Shown here piece by piece: positions 1-7,037 of a stretch of DNA of 64,000 bases (positions within the stretch are counted from its first letter, which is position 1; each line of letters opens with the position of its first letter). The notes beneath the pieces are model-generated. The model was not told the origin of the DNA, did no database searches, and saw nothing but the letters and a program-made list of their open reading frames with translations. The position numbers and the translations under genes were made by a program. The DNA comes from Actinacidiphila epipremni (GTDB lineage: Bacteria > Actinomycetota > Actinomycetes > Streptomycetales > Streptomycetaceae), in the NCBI RefSeq assembly GCF_012034175.1, contig NZ_JAATEJ010000003.1, positions 310,001-374,000 on the forward strand, read 5' to 3'.

Positions 1-169
1 CCTCCTGCGCTCCGAGCACGGCACCCTCACCGGACTCCCCTTGCGCCTGCTCACCCGCGAACTGACCCTGCGCCGCATCCCCGACCCCACCGGCCGGGCC
101 GGCTTCGACTGCGACACCTGGGAGGACGTCGCCGTCGCCCGCTCCCACCTGGACCCGCCCGGCACCTGA
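1..169 (+). CDS. MobA-like nucleotidyltransferase, C-terminal fragment
   Basis: The open frame enters from the left edge (codons from base 2) and stops with TGA at 167-169, leaving 55 residues. The tail contains FDCDTWEDVAVAR, which is the usual C-terminal signature of actinobacterial MobA-like NTP transferases (molybdenum cofactor guanylyltransferase family), and ends shortly after it. The family attaches a nucleotide to molybdopterin in the cytoplasm. Its position just before DUF6457 and moeA supports a molybdenum cofactor role. The catalytic N-terminus lies outside the window, so activity cannot be judged. Confidence 0.75.
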   Translation, partial: LLRSEHGTLTGLPLRLLTRELTLRRIPDPTGRAGFDCDTWEDVAVARSHLDPPGT

Positions 170-213
170 CGCCCCACCAGGCCGCCCGGCGCACCGCGCG
201 GGAAGTCCACGGG

Positions 214-501
214 GTGAGCCTGGGTGGCTTGCGGCGGCGGATCGTGGACCATGGGCGTGTGTTGGACGAATGGATCGCAGCAGTCAAGACCGAACTGGGC
301 ATCGACCTCACCGTGGACACCGGTGTCCTGCTCGACCTGGCCCGTGACGCCGCCCACGGCGTCGCCCGCCCGGCCGCGCCGCTCACCACCTTCCTGGTCG
401 GCTACGCCGCCGCGCAGGCGGGTGGCGGTCCGCAGGCCGTACGGGAGGCCGCCCAGAAGGCGGCGGACCTGGCCGTGCACTGGCCGGAGCCGGAGGAGTA
501 G
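214..501 (+). CDS. DUF6457 family small protein
   Basis: A 95-residue protein with a GTG start at 214; an in-frame GTG at 244 is an alternative, since the conserved region begins around LDEWIAAVKTELGIDL. It is predicted to be all-helical, with no signal peptide or membrane segment. In streptomycetes small DUF6457 proteins lie between the MobA-like transferase and moeA, exactly as here: 44 bases after the former and 5 bases before the latter, so one transcript is likely. A role in molybdenum cofactor assembly is inferred from context only; no catalytic residues can be named. Confidence 0.75.
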   Translation: MSLGGLRRRIVDHGRVLDEWIAAVKTELGIDLTVDTGVLLDLARDAAHGVARPAAPLTTFLVGYAAAQAGGGPQAVREAAQKAADLAVHWPEPEE

Positions 502-506
502 GGCGG

Positions 507-1916
507 ATGAACGGCCCACGTGACCGCGGCCGGCCCGGCGGGGACGCCGCCGACCGCGCGCTCGACGACGCCCTCGCGCTGGCCAACGCCGCACCCCGCG
601 GCCGGGCCGCCCGCCCGGGCGCGAACGACCCGCTGGTCGTCGCCCTCGGCCACGAACCCGCCGCCGGGGCGCACCCGGCGCAGCAGACGGTGCCGCACGC
701 GAAGGACACCGTCTCCTGGCCCGAGGCGCGCCGGATCGCCCGGCACGCGGCACGCCGGCTCGAAGCACGGGCGCTCCCGCTCGGCGAGGACATCCTCGGC
801 ATGGCCCTGGCGCAGAGCCTCACGGCGCTGACCGACCTGCCCGCCTTCGACTCCTCGGCCATGGACGGCTGGGCCGTCGCAGGCCCCGGCCCGTGGCGGC
901 TGCGAGGCCAGGTGCTCGCGGGCCAGCGGCGCCCCGCCGACCCGCTGCTCGGCGGCCACGCGGTGCGCATCGCCACCGGCGCGGTGCTCCCGCCGGGCGC
1001 GACCGCCGTGCTGCGCTCCGAGCACGGCAGCGTCCGGAACCTGACCGACGGCGAGTGGCTGCACGTCCTCGCACCGCACCCCGCGCCCGACCCCGGCCAG
1101 GAGATACGGCGCAGGGGCCAGGAATGCCGGCACGGCGACGAACTGCTGCCCGCCGGCGCCGTCGTCACCCCCGCGGTGCTGGGGCTCGCGGCTGCCGCCG
1201 GATACGACGAACTGACCGTCACCATGCGTCCCCGGGTGGAGATCCTCGTCCTCGGCGACGAACTGCTCGACCACGGCCTGCCGCGGGCCGGCCGGGTCCG
1301 CGACGCGCTCGGCCCCATGCTGCCGTCGTGGCTGCGTGCTCTCGGCGCGGACGTCACCGACCTGCGGCGGCTGAGGGACGACGCGGACACGCTGCACGCC
1401 GCCCTGGCCGCGAGCGGCGCCGACCTGGTGGTGACCACCGGCGGGACCGCGGGCGGCCCCGTCGACCACGTCCACCCCGTGCTGGCCCGGCTCGGCGCCC
1501 GGCTGCTGGTCGACGGGGTCGCGGTACGGCCCGGGCACCCCATGCTGCTCGCCGAACTCCCCTCCGGCCCCCTGCTGGCGGGCCTGCCGGGCAATCCGCT
1601 CGCCGCCGTCTCCGGGGTGCTCACCCTGGTCGCCCCGGCGCTGCGGGCGCTGGCCGGCCACCCGGTGCCCGCTCCGTACGCGGCGCCGCTCACCACCGAC
1701 GTGCCGGGGCACCCGGTGGACACCCGGCTCGTCCCGGTCGTCTTCGACGACGAGTCGGCCGCCCGCCCGCTGCACTTCACCGGGCCCGCGATGCTGCGCG
1801 GGCTGGCCGCCGCCGACGGCATGGCGGTCATCCCGCCGGGCGGCGGCAGGGCGGGCCAGGAGACGGCCGTCCTGGACACCGGCGCCCTCGCGCCCGCGTG
1901 GGGGAGCGGCGGGTGA
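507..1916 (+). CDS. moeA: Molybdopterin molybdotransferase MoeA
   Basis: MoeA inserts molybdate into adenylylated molybdopterin in the cytoplasm, the last step of basic molybdenum cofactor synthesis. The 469-residue product shows the MoeA hallmark SAMDGW at residues 117-122, the RIATGAVLPPGA segment of domain II, and the MoaB/Mog-type site TTGGTAGGPVDHV near residue 311. It also has PGHPMLLAELPSGPLLAGLPGNP, followed by the small C-terminal beta domain. The first ~70 residues are an acidic/Ala-Arg-rich extension absent from short MoeA proteins. The ATG start at 507 follows DUF6457 by 5 bases. The stop overlaps the GTG of the K+ channel gene, so translation of the two is probably coupled. Confidence 0.93.
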   Translation: MNGPRDRGRPGGDAADRALDDALALANAAPRGRAARPGANDPLVVALGHEPAAGAHPAQQTVPHAKDTVSWPEARRIARHAARRLEARALPLGEDILGMALAQSLTALTDLPAFDSSAMDGWAVAGPGPWRLRGQVLAGQRRPADPLLGGHAVRIATGAVLPPGATAVLRSEHGSVRNLTDGEWLHVLAPHPAPDPGQEIRRRGQECRHGDELLPAGAVVTPAVLGLAAAAGYDELTVTMRPRVEILVLGDELLDHGLPRAGRVRDALGPMLPSWLRALGADVTDLRRLRDDADTLHAALAASGADLVVTTGGTAGGPVDHVHPVLARLGARLLVDGVAVRPGHPMLLAELPSGPLLAGLPGNPLAAVSGVLTLVAPALRALAGHPVPAPYAAPLTTDVPGHPVDTRLVPVVFDDESAARPLHFTGPAMLRGLAAADGMAVIPPGGGRAGQETAVLDTGALAPAWGSGG

Positions 1917-2995
1917 GCCCGCAGGACGGATCCGGCGCGGGCGACTCCGCGCCGCCGGACGCCGTGCCCGGCGGCGGCCACCGGATCGCCTTCCCCCGCC
2001 CGGTCACCGGGCCGCTGGTGCAGGTCACCCGGCGCCTGCTGCTGGCCCTGCTGGTGCTGGTCGTGACCGTGGCGATCGTCTACGCCGACCGCGGCGGCTA
2101 CCACGACGCCGCGGACAGCTCGGTGAGCTTCCTCGACGCGCTCTACTACTCCACGGTGACGCTGTCCACGACCGGCTACGGCGACATCGTCCCCTACAGC
2201 ACCTTCGCGCGGCTGACCAACACCTTCCTGGTGACACCGCTGCGGGTGGTCTTCCTGATCATCCTGGTCGGCACGACCCTGGAGGTGCTGACCGAACGGA
2301 CCCGGGAGCAGTTCCGCCTCACCCGCTGGAGGAAAAAGGTGCGCGATCACGTCGTCATCGTGGGATACGGCACCAAGGGCCGCTCCGCCGCGACCACCCT
2401 GCGCGGACGCGGGATGCCCAAGGACCGGATCGTCGTCGTCGACACCAACCCCAAGGCGGTGCAGGGCGCGACGGAGGAGGGCTACGTCGCCGTCGCGGGC
2501 GACGCGACCCACAGCGACGTCCTGCTGCGGGCTGAGGCGCACCAGGCCCGGCAGATCGTCGTCGCGACCCAGCGCGACGACACCGCCGTCCTGGTCACCC
2601 TCACCGCCCGCCAGCTCAACGGCACCGCCCACATCGTCGCCTCCGTCCGCGAGGAGGAGAACGCGCCGCTGCTGCGGCAGTCCGGCGCGGACTCCGTCAT
2701 CACCAGCTCCGGCTCGGTGGGCCGGATGCTCGGGCTGTCCCTGCTCAGCCCCAGCGTCGGCCGCGTCATGGACGACCTGATCACCTACGGCAGCGGACTT
2801 GACCTCATCGAGCGGCCCGTCGATCCCTCCGAAGTGGGCAGGGCGCCGCGGGAGATCACCGACCTCGTGGTGTCGGTGATCCGCGGACCGCGGCTGTTCG
2901 ACTTCGACGACCCCGAAGCCTCGCCCCTGCGGCCCACCGACCGGCTGATCACCATCTGCCGGTCCGGCAGCCGGCCCGACGCGGCCCTCGGCTGA
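1913..2995 (+). CDS. Two-TM potassium channel with RCK/TrkA-N domain
   Basis: A 360-residue ligand-gated K+ channel subunit of the plasma membrane. After a ~30-residue polar N-terminus come TM1 (about 40-58), a pore helix and the selectivity filter TTGYGD (about 86-91), and TM2 (about 103-124). A cytoplasmic TrkA-N (RCK) Rossmann domain starts near residue 145 with the nucleotide motif VIVGYGTKG. A TrkA-C-like tail ends the protein. The GTG start is chosen because it overlaps the moeA stop in a GTGA arrangement behind a GGGAGCGG ribosome site; longer upstream reading would run inside moeA. The functional link to molybdenum cofactor genes is unclear, though the pair is commonly adjacent in streptomycetes. 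RCK domains sense ligands such as nucleotides or Ca2+; the ligand here is unknown. Confidence 0.9.
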   Translation: MSPQDGSGAGDSAPPDAVPGGGHRIAFPRPVTGPLVQVTRRLLLALLVLVVTVAIVYADRGGYHDAADSSVSFLDALYYSTVTLSTTGYGDIVPYSTFARLTNTFLVTPLRVVFLIILVGTTLEVLTERTREQFRLTRWRKKVRDHVVIVGYGTKGRSAATTLRGRGMPKDRIVVVDTNPKAVQGATEEGYVAVAGDATHSDVLLRAEAHQARQIVVATQRDDTAVLVTLTARQLNGTAHIVASVREEENAPLLRQSGADSVITSSGSVGRMLGLSLLSPSVGRVMDDLITYGSGLDLIERPVDPSEVGRAPREITDLVVSVIRGPRLFDFDDPEASPLRPTDRLITICRSGSRPDAALG

Positions 2996-3031
2996 CCGGG
3001 ACGCCGACCGGGCTCCCGCACGCCCGTCCCG

Positions 3032-3037
3032 TAGGGT
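3032..3037 (+). promoter_or_regulatory. -10 element, leaderless start of the quinone oxidoreductase
   Basis: TAGGGT lies exactly 6 bases before the ATG at 3044, and no Shine-Dalgarno sequence lies between. This is the spacing expected when transcription starts on the A of the start codon. No clear -35 box is seen. Confidence 0.5.
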
Positions 3038-3043
3038 CGGGGC

Positions 3044-4009
3044 ATGCGTGCGATCACCATTGACGAGCCCGGCGGGCCCGATGCGCTGGTCCTTGCCGAC
3101 GTCCCCGACCCCGAGCCCGGTCCCGGCGAAGTGCTGGTCGAGGTCGCGGCCTCGGCCGTGAACCGCGCCGATATCCTCCAGCGGCAGGGCTTCTACGACC
3201 CGCCGCCCGGCGCCTCCCCCTACCCCGGCCTCGAATGCTCCGGCCGCGTCGCGGAACTCGGCCCGGGCGTGACCGGCTGGACGGTCGGCCAGGAGGTGTG
3301 CGCGCTGCTCGCCGGCGGCGGCTACGCCGAGCGTGTCGTCGTCCCCGCCGGGCAGTTGCTGCCGCTCCCCGAGGGCGTCGACCTGGTGACGGCCGCGGCG
3401 CTGCCCGAGGTCACCGCGACGGTCTGGTCCAACGTCTTCCAGATCGCCCACCTGCGGCCCGGTGAGACGCTGCTCGTGCACGGCGGCTCCAGCGGCATCG
3501 GGACCATGGCCGTCCAGCTGGGCAAGGCGGTCGGGGCGACGGTCGCGACCACCGCGGGCAGCGCGCACAAGCTCGCCTTCTGCCGCGACCTCGGCGCCGA
3601 CATCCTCGTCAACTACCGGGAGCAGGACTTCGTCGAGCAGCTCGGCGAGCACGGGGCCGACGTCATCCTGGACGTGATGGGCGCCAAGTACCTGGAGCGC
3701 AACATCGAGGCGCTGGCGTTCAACGGCCGGCTCGTCGTCATCGGCATGCAGGGCGGCGTCAAGGCCGAACTCGACCTCGCCCGGCTGATGGCCAAGCGCG
3801 CCGCGGTGATCGCGACCGGCCTGCGGGCCCGGCCCGCGCAGGAGAAGGCGGCCATCGTCGCGGCGGTCCGCGAGCACGTCTGGCCGCTCATCGCGGCGGG
3901 CGCCGTCCGCCCGATCGTCGACCGGACGCTTCCGCTGGCCTCCGCGCCCGAGGCGCACCGCCTGATGGAGAGCAGCGAGCACATCGGCAAGATCCTCCTC
4001 ACCGTGTGA
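3044..4009 (+). CDS. NAD(P)H-quinone oxidoreductase, zinc-independent MDR family
   Basis: A 321-residue cytoplasmic medium-chain dehydrogenase/reductase of the quinone oxidoreductase type, which reduces quinones or enones with NAD(P)H. The N-terminal GroES-like fold contains the QOR pattern NRADILQRQGFYDPPPGASPYPGLECSGRV, and the Rossmann nucleotide loop GGSSGIG is at residues 147-153. No cluster of zinc-binding cysteines is present, which separates it from alcohol dehydrogenases. Length and motifs are full. The ATG is preceded by a -10 box at leaderless distance. It stands alone, with neighbours of unrelated function, and its natural substrate cannot be told from sequence. Confidence 0.88.
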   Translation: MRAITIDEPGGPDALVLADVPDPEPGPGEVLVEVAASAVNRADILQRQGFYDPPPGASPYPGLECSGRVAELGPGVTGWTVGQEVCALLAGGGYAERVVVPAGQLLPLPEGVDLVTAAALPEVTATVWSNVFQIAHLRPGETLLVHGGSSGIGTMAVQLGKAVGATVATTAGSAHKLAFCRDLGADILVNYREQDFVEQLGEHGADVILDVMGAKYLERNIEALAFNGRLVVIGMQGGVKAELDLARLMAKRAAVIATGLRARPAQEKAAIVAAVREHVWPLIAAGAVRPIVDRTLPLASAPEAHRLMESSEHIGKILLTV

Positions 4010-4133
4010 CCGCCGTGACTGCATCGGCCGCAGCATCGGCCGCAGCCATGCCATGATCCCCCGCCCGGGATGCCGGAATTGTCGTCTCATGTGACGCTGA
4101 TTCCACCGGGGGTCAGGCGGAGAGGCGATCGAT

Positions 4134-5060
4134 GTGCGGTGGGCGGCATGGCCGGCGCGTGCGCTGACGATCCGTACGGCGACGCCCGTGCTGCTCGCGG
4201 CCACGCTGCTCACACCGCTCGCCGCGGATCCCGCGAGCGCCACTGCCGCGGGTGCGACTGCCGCCGGGCGCGGCGCGGTTGACGCCTCCCTCCCGCGCGG
4301 GCCGCTGAGCGCGACGGCGGCCGGGACCTCGGCCGGTCCGCCCGCGGTGCGCGGCTCGGCCGGCGCAGGACCCGAGGCGGCCGTCGCCCCCGGTCCGGTG
4401 CGGCCCCCGCCCCCTCCCGGGCACGACCCCCGGCCGGGCGGGCCGCAGCCCGGAGCCGGGCCCGGGATCCCGCCGGGCGCCGACCGCCCGGACTCTTCCC
4501 AGCCCCGGCCGCCCGGCCCCACCGTGCCCGCAGCTCCGCCGGGTGCGCCCCGGCCCTCCCTCACCAGCGGCATGCCGTCCATGCCGTCACCTCCCTCTTC
4601 CTCTTCCCGTCCGCCTACTGCTTCTTCCGGTCCTGCCGCCCGGCCCTCCGCCGCCGGCCGGCCGCCCGCGCCTGCACCGGCGCCGACGAAGGCACCGCCG
4701 CACCCGCCGGCGGAGCCGAAGCCCTCGGCCTCCGGATCGGCGCCGCTGCATCCGCCCGCACGCCCGCCCGCGGTCACGGACAGTGCACGGCCTCGGGGTC
4801 ACGCCTTCACCGACCGGCCGCGGGCGCGCGGGCACGGATACGGCCGCCGCGACCGGGCCGACTCGCTCGTGCCCGACGCGGACGCCACCGGCTCCGCGCC
4901 GACCAGCGCCGCACCCGCCGACCCCGTCACGGGGCGGAAGGCCTCGTCCTCACCCGCCGCCCACAGGCCGCACGTGGCGCGGGTGCTGCCGCTCGGAGCG
5001 GGGCTGCTGCTGGTCGGGCTCGGGCTCGGCTTCCTCGGGCTCCGGCTGCGCCGGGCCTGA
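4134..5060 (+). CDS. Secreted or membrane-anchored Pro/Ala-rich protein
   Basis: I do not recognise a family. The 308-residue product starts at GTG 4134 behind GGCGGAGAGG. An N-terminal signal-like segment (ALTIRTATPVLLAATLLTPLAADPASA, about residues 8-34) is followed by roughly 230 residues dominated by Pro, Ala, Gly and Ser. The C-terminal hydrophobic stretch VLPLGAGLLLVGLGLGFLGL (about 285-304) ends in LRRA. This is the layout of a surface protein held by a C-terminal membrane anchor with a positive tail. There is no LPXTG-type sortase signal before the anchor. Low complexity and codon bias fit a disordered wall-spanning stalk. Function unknown. Confidence 0.6.
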   Translation: MRWAAWPARALTIRTATPVLLAATLLTPLAADPASATAAGATAAGRGAVDASLPRGPLSATAAGTSAGPPAVRGSAGAGPEAAVAPGPVRPPPPPGHDPRPGGPQPGAGPGIPPGADRPDSSQPRPPGPTVPAAPPGAPRPSLTSGMPSMPSPPSSSSRPPTASSGPAARPSAAGRPPAPAPAPTKAPPHPPAEPKPSASGSAPLHPPARPPAVTDSARPRGHAFTDRPRARGHGYGRRDRADSLVPDADATGSAPTSAAPADPVTGRKASSSPAAHRPHVARVLPLGAGLLLVGLGLGFLGLRLRRA

Positions 5061-5105
5061 CCGCTGCCCGGCGCCGCTCCCGCCGTGTCCGCTCCGCTTT
5101 CTCTT

Positions 5106-5160
5106 CGCGTACGCCCGCCCGCACGCGCGAGGCGCGCACGTGCCCGCGCGGGCGTACGCG
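5106..5160 (+). terminator. Long inverted repeat, probable terminator
   Basis: A perfect 13-bp stem (5106-5118 CGCGTACGCCCGC against 5148-5160) encloses a 29-base loop that itself holds GCGCG-AGG-CGCGC. It lies 45 bases past the Pro-rich gene and upstream of the PadR promoter. It has no U-run, as is common in Streptomyces. The rest of 5061-5333 holds only the PadR promoter. Confidence 0.5.
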
Positions 5161-5296
5161 AGGGTCTTCGTCCCGGTCGCCGGTGACTGCCGGTGACCGT
5201 TCACGATCTTGTCTCCCCGCCCGCCGGCCCTCCGAACCTCCTATCCGAATCGTCCACTCGTTCGAGTGAAGAACGCCCTCGCGACCCGGATCGCCC

Positions 5297-5333
5297 TTGC
5301 CGGGGCCGACCTTACTCGGTATACATACTGAGT
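5297..5333 (+). promoter_or_regulatory. padR-type promoter with overlapping operator
   Basis: A -35-like TTGCCG (5297-5302) and -10-like TATACA (5320-5325) are 17 bases apart. The imperfect palindrome ACTCGGTATACATACTGAGT (5314-5333; 16 of 20 positions symmetric) covers the -10 box and touches the ATG. PadR repressors typically bind ATAC/GTAT-type dyads at their own promoter, so autoregulation is inferred. Confidence 0.6.
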
Positions 5334-6026
5334 ATGTCGATCCGTCACGGCCTGCTGGCCCTCCTCGAACGAGGCCCGCGCTACGGCTACCAACTGCGTA
5401 CCGAGTTCGAGTCGCGCACCGGTTCCACCTGGCCGCTCAACGTCGGGCAGGTCTATACGACCGTCGCCCGGCTGGAGCGGGACGGCCTTGTCGTGCCCGC
5501 GGGCGAGGACGAGGCCGGGCACGCCCTCTACGCGATAACCGAGGACGGCCGGGACGAGCTGCGGCGGTGGTTCGCGACGCCGGTGGACCGGACGAGCCCG
5601 CCCCGCGACGAGCTGGCGATAAAGCTCGCGATGGCGGTGGGGTCGCCCGGGGTGGACGTGCGCGCGGTCATCCAGTCGCAGCGCTCCCACACCATCCGCG
5701 CGATGCAGGACTACACACGGCTGAAGGCGCAGGCGCTGGAGGAGGCGATGACCCGTGAGCCGGGCGTGTTCGACGCGGACGACATCGCCTGGCAGCTGGT
5801 CCTCGACCAGATGATCTTCCAGGCGGAGGCCGAGGCGCGCTGGCTCGACCACTGCGAGACCAGGCTCATACGGCTGGCCCCGCGGGCCGCGGCGAGCGCC
5901 CGGCCGGACACGGCGGCGGCCCCCGCGGGGGAGAGCGGCACCGACGACCAGGCCGGCAGCGGCCTGCCGCAGGGCTCCGCGCGGAACGGAGGGCTGCGCG
6001 GCGCCCTGCGGCGGCCCCGGCGCTGA
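5334..6026 (+). CDS. PadR family transcriptional repressor
   Basis: A 230-residue DNA-binding protein. The winged-helix domain is at residues 1-85 and opens with MSIRHGLLALLERGPRYGYQL, the standard PadR N-terminus. It includes GQVYTTVARLERDGLV (recognition helix) and YAITEDGRDELRRWF (wing/helix). The C-terminal helical dimerisation region spans about 90-185. The last ~45 residues are Ala/Gly-rich and probably disordered. The ATG at 5334 is chosen because the family motif starts at residue 1 and a dyad-containing promoter ends directly before it, so the mRNA is likely leaderless. PadR-ABC-FtsX trios are common in actinobacteria and usually respond to envelope stress or antibiotics. Here the inducer and the transported molecule are unknown. 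Confidence 0.92.
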   Translation: MSIRHGLLALLERGPRYGYQLRTEFESRTGSTWPLNVGQVYTTVARLERDGLVVPAGEDEAGHALYAITEDGRDELRRWFATPVDRTSPPRDELAIKLAMAVGSPGVDVRAVIQSQRSHTIRAMQDYTRLKAQALEEAMTREPGVFDADDIAWQLVLDQMIFQAEAEARWLDHCETRLIRLAPRAAASARPDTAAAPAGESGTDDQAGSGLPQGSARNGGLRGALRRPRR

Positions 6027-6072
6027 GCGCGCCGGCGTCCGAGCGCGCCGGCGTCCGAGCGCGCCGGCGTCC
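6025..6072 (+). repeat. Three perfect 16-bp tandem repeats
   Basis: GAGCGCGCCGGCGTCC occurs three times without a break (6025-6040, 6041-6056, 6057-6072), starting at the padR stop codon. A decayed fourth copy follows. The unit contains the palindrome GCGCCGGCG. It may act as a weak terminator or be simple repeat slippage. Confidence 0.85.
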
Positions 6073-6224
6073 GAGCGGGCCGGTGGGCGGGCCCCGGCCG
6101 GCCGCACGTAGGGCCGGCCTCGCACGGCCCCGGCGCCGAGCGGGCCGGAGACGACAGGAACAGCGGAAGAGCAGAGCACGAGTCCGGGACGAGTGGACCG
6201 GACCTGACAGCAGGGGGAAAAGGG

Positions 6225-7037
6225 ATGTCCAGCGAGTACGCGTCGGCGCAGGCGGGAGAGCCGGCGGAGGAGGGCGGCGGGGGCGCGCGGGAAGCGGCGG
6301 CGGCCGGCCGGCGTGCGGGCCCGGTGCTGGAGCTGGTGGAGCTGACCCGGGTGCACGGCGAGGGAGCCGCCGAGGTGCAGGCCCTGCGCGGGGTGGATCT
6401 GGAGGTCGCCGCGGGGGAGCTGGTCGCGGTGATGGGGCCCTCGGGATCGGGGAAGTCCACGCTGCTGACCCTCGCCGGTGGGCTGGACATGCCGACGTCC
6501 GGGCGGGTCGTGGTGGAGGGGACGGATCTCACGACCGCGAGCCGCAAGGAGCTCGCGGCGCTGCGGCGGCGGAGCATCGGCTACGTCTTCCAGGACTACA
6601 ACCTGATCCCGGCACTCACGGCGGCCGAGAACGTGGCGCTGCCGCGGGAGCTGGACGGGATCAGCAGCCGGCGGGCGCGCAAGGAGGCGCTGGCGGCGCT
6701 GGAGGAGTTCGGGCTGCAGCAGCTGGCCGACCGCTTCCCGGACGAGATGTCCGGCGGGCAGCAGCAGCGGGTGGCGATCGCCCGCGCGCTGGTCGGGGAC
6801 CGGCGGCTGGTGCTGGCGGACGAGCCCACCGGTGCGCTGGACTCGGAGACCGGTGACGCGGTGCTGGCGCTGCTGAGGTCGCGGTGCGACGCGGGGGCGG
6901 CCGGGATCCTGGTCACGCACGAGCCGCGGTTCGCGGCGTGGGCGGACCGGGTGGTGTTCCTGCGGGACGGCTCGGTGGTGGACACGACGCTGCGCTCCGC
7001 CGCGGAGTCGCTGCTCGCGGGCGGAGCGGCACAGTGA
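6225..7037 (+). CDS. ABC transporter ATP-binding protein (MacB/LolD-like)
   Basis: A 270-residue cytoplasmic ATPase that powers the FtsX-type permease encoded next. Walker A GPSGSGKST begins at residue 71, the Q-loop is in FQDYNLIPALTA, the signature is MSGGQQQR, Walker B with the D-loop is LVLADEPTGALDSETG, and the switch is VTHEP. The FQDYNLIPALTA..NV pattern and DEPTGALD place it in the MacB/LolD/FtsE branch, which drives mechanotransmission and not solute import. The first ~28 residues are a low-complexity extension. The ATG at 6225 has a strong AGGGGGAAAAGG site. The stop overlaps the GTG of the permease gene. Confidence 0.93.
   Translation: MSSEYASAQAGEPAEEGGGGAREAAAAGRRAGPVLELVELTRVHGEGAAEVQALRGVDLEVAAGELVAVMGPSGSGKSTLLTLAGGLDMPTSGRVVVEGTDLTTASRKELAALRRRSIGYVFQDYNLIPALTAAENVALPRELDGISSRRARKEALAALEEFGLQQLADRFPDEMSGGQQQRVAIARALVGDRRLVLADEPTGALDSETGDAVLALLRSRCDAGAAGILVTHEPRFAAWADRVVFLRDGSVVDTTLRSAAESLLAGGAAQ

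Noticed and set aside
3044-4009. Zinc alcohol dehydrogenase
   Set aside because: The structural and catalytic zinc ligands are missing; the sequence follows the quinone oxidoreductase pattern.
383-4777. A 1464-codon open frame on the minus strand, and many similar long antisense frames (for example 22050-24410, 40746-43163)
   Set aside because: High GC removes stop codons from shadow frames. The products are Arg/Gly/His-rich, match no family and lie opposite genes with clear motifs.
4985-5060. LPXTG sortase anchor in the Pro-rich secreted protein
   Set aside because: A C-terminal hydrophobic helix and basic tail exist, but no LPXTG-like motif precedes them.
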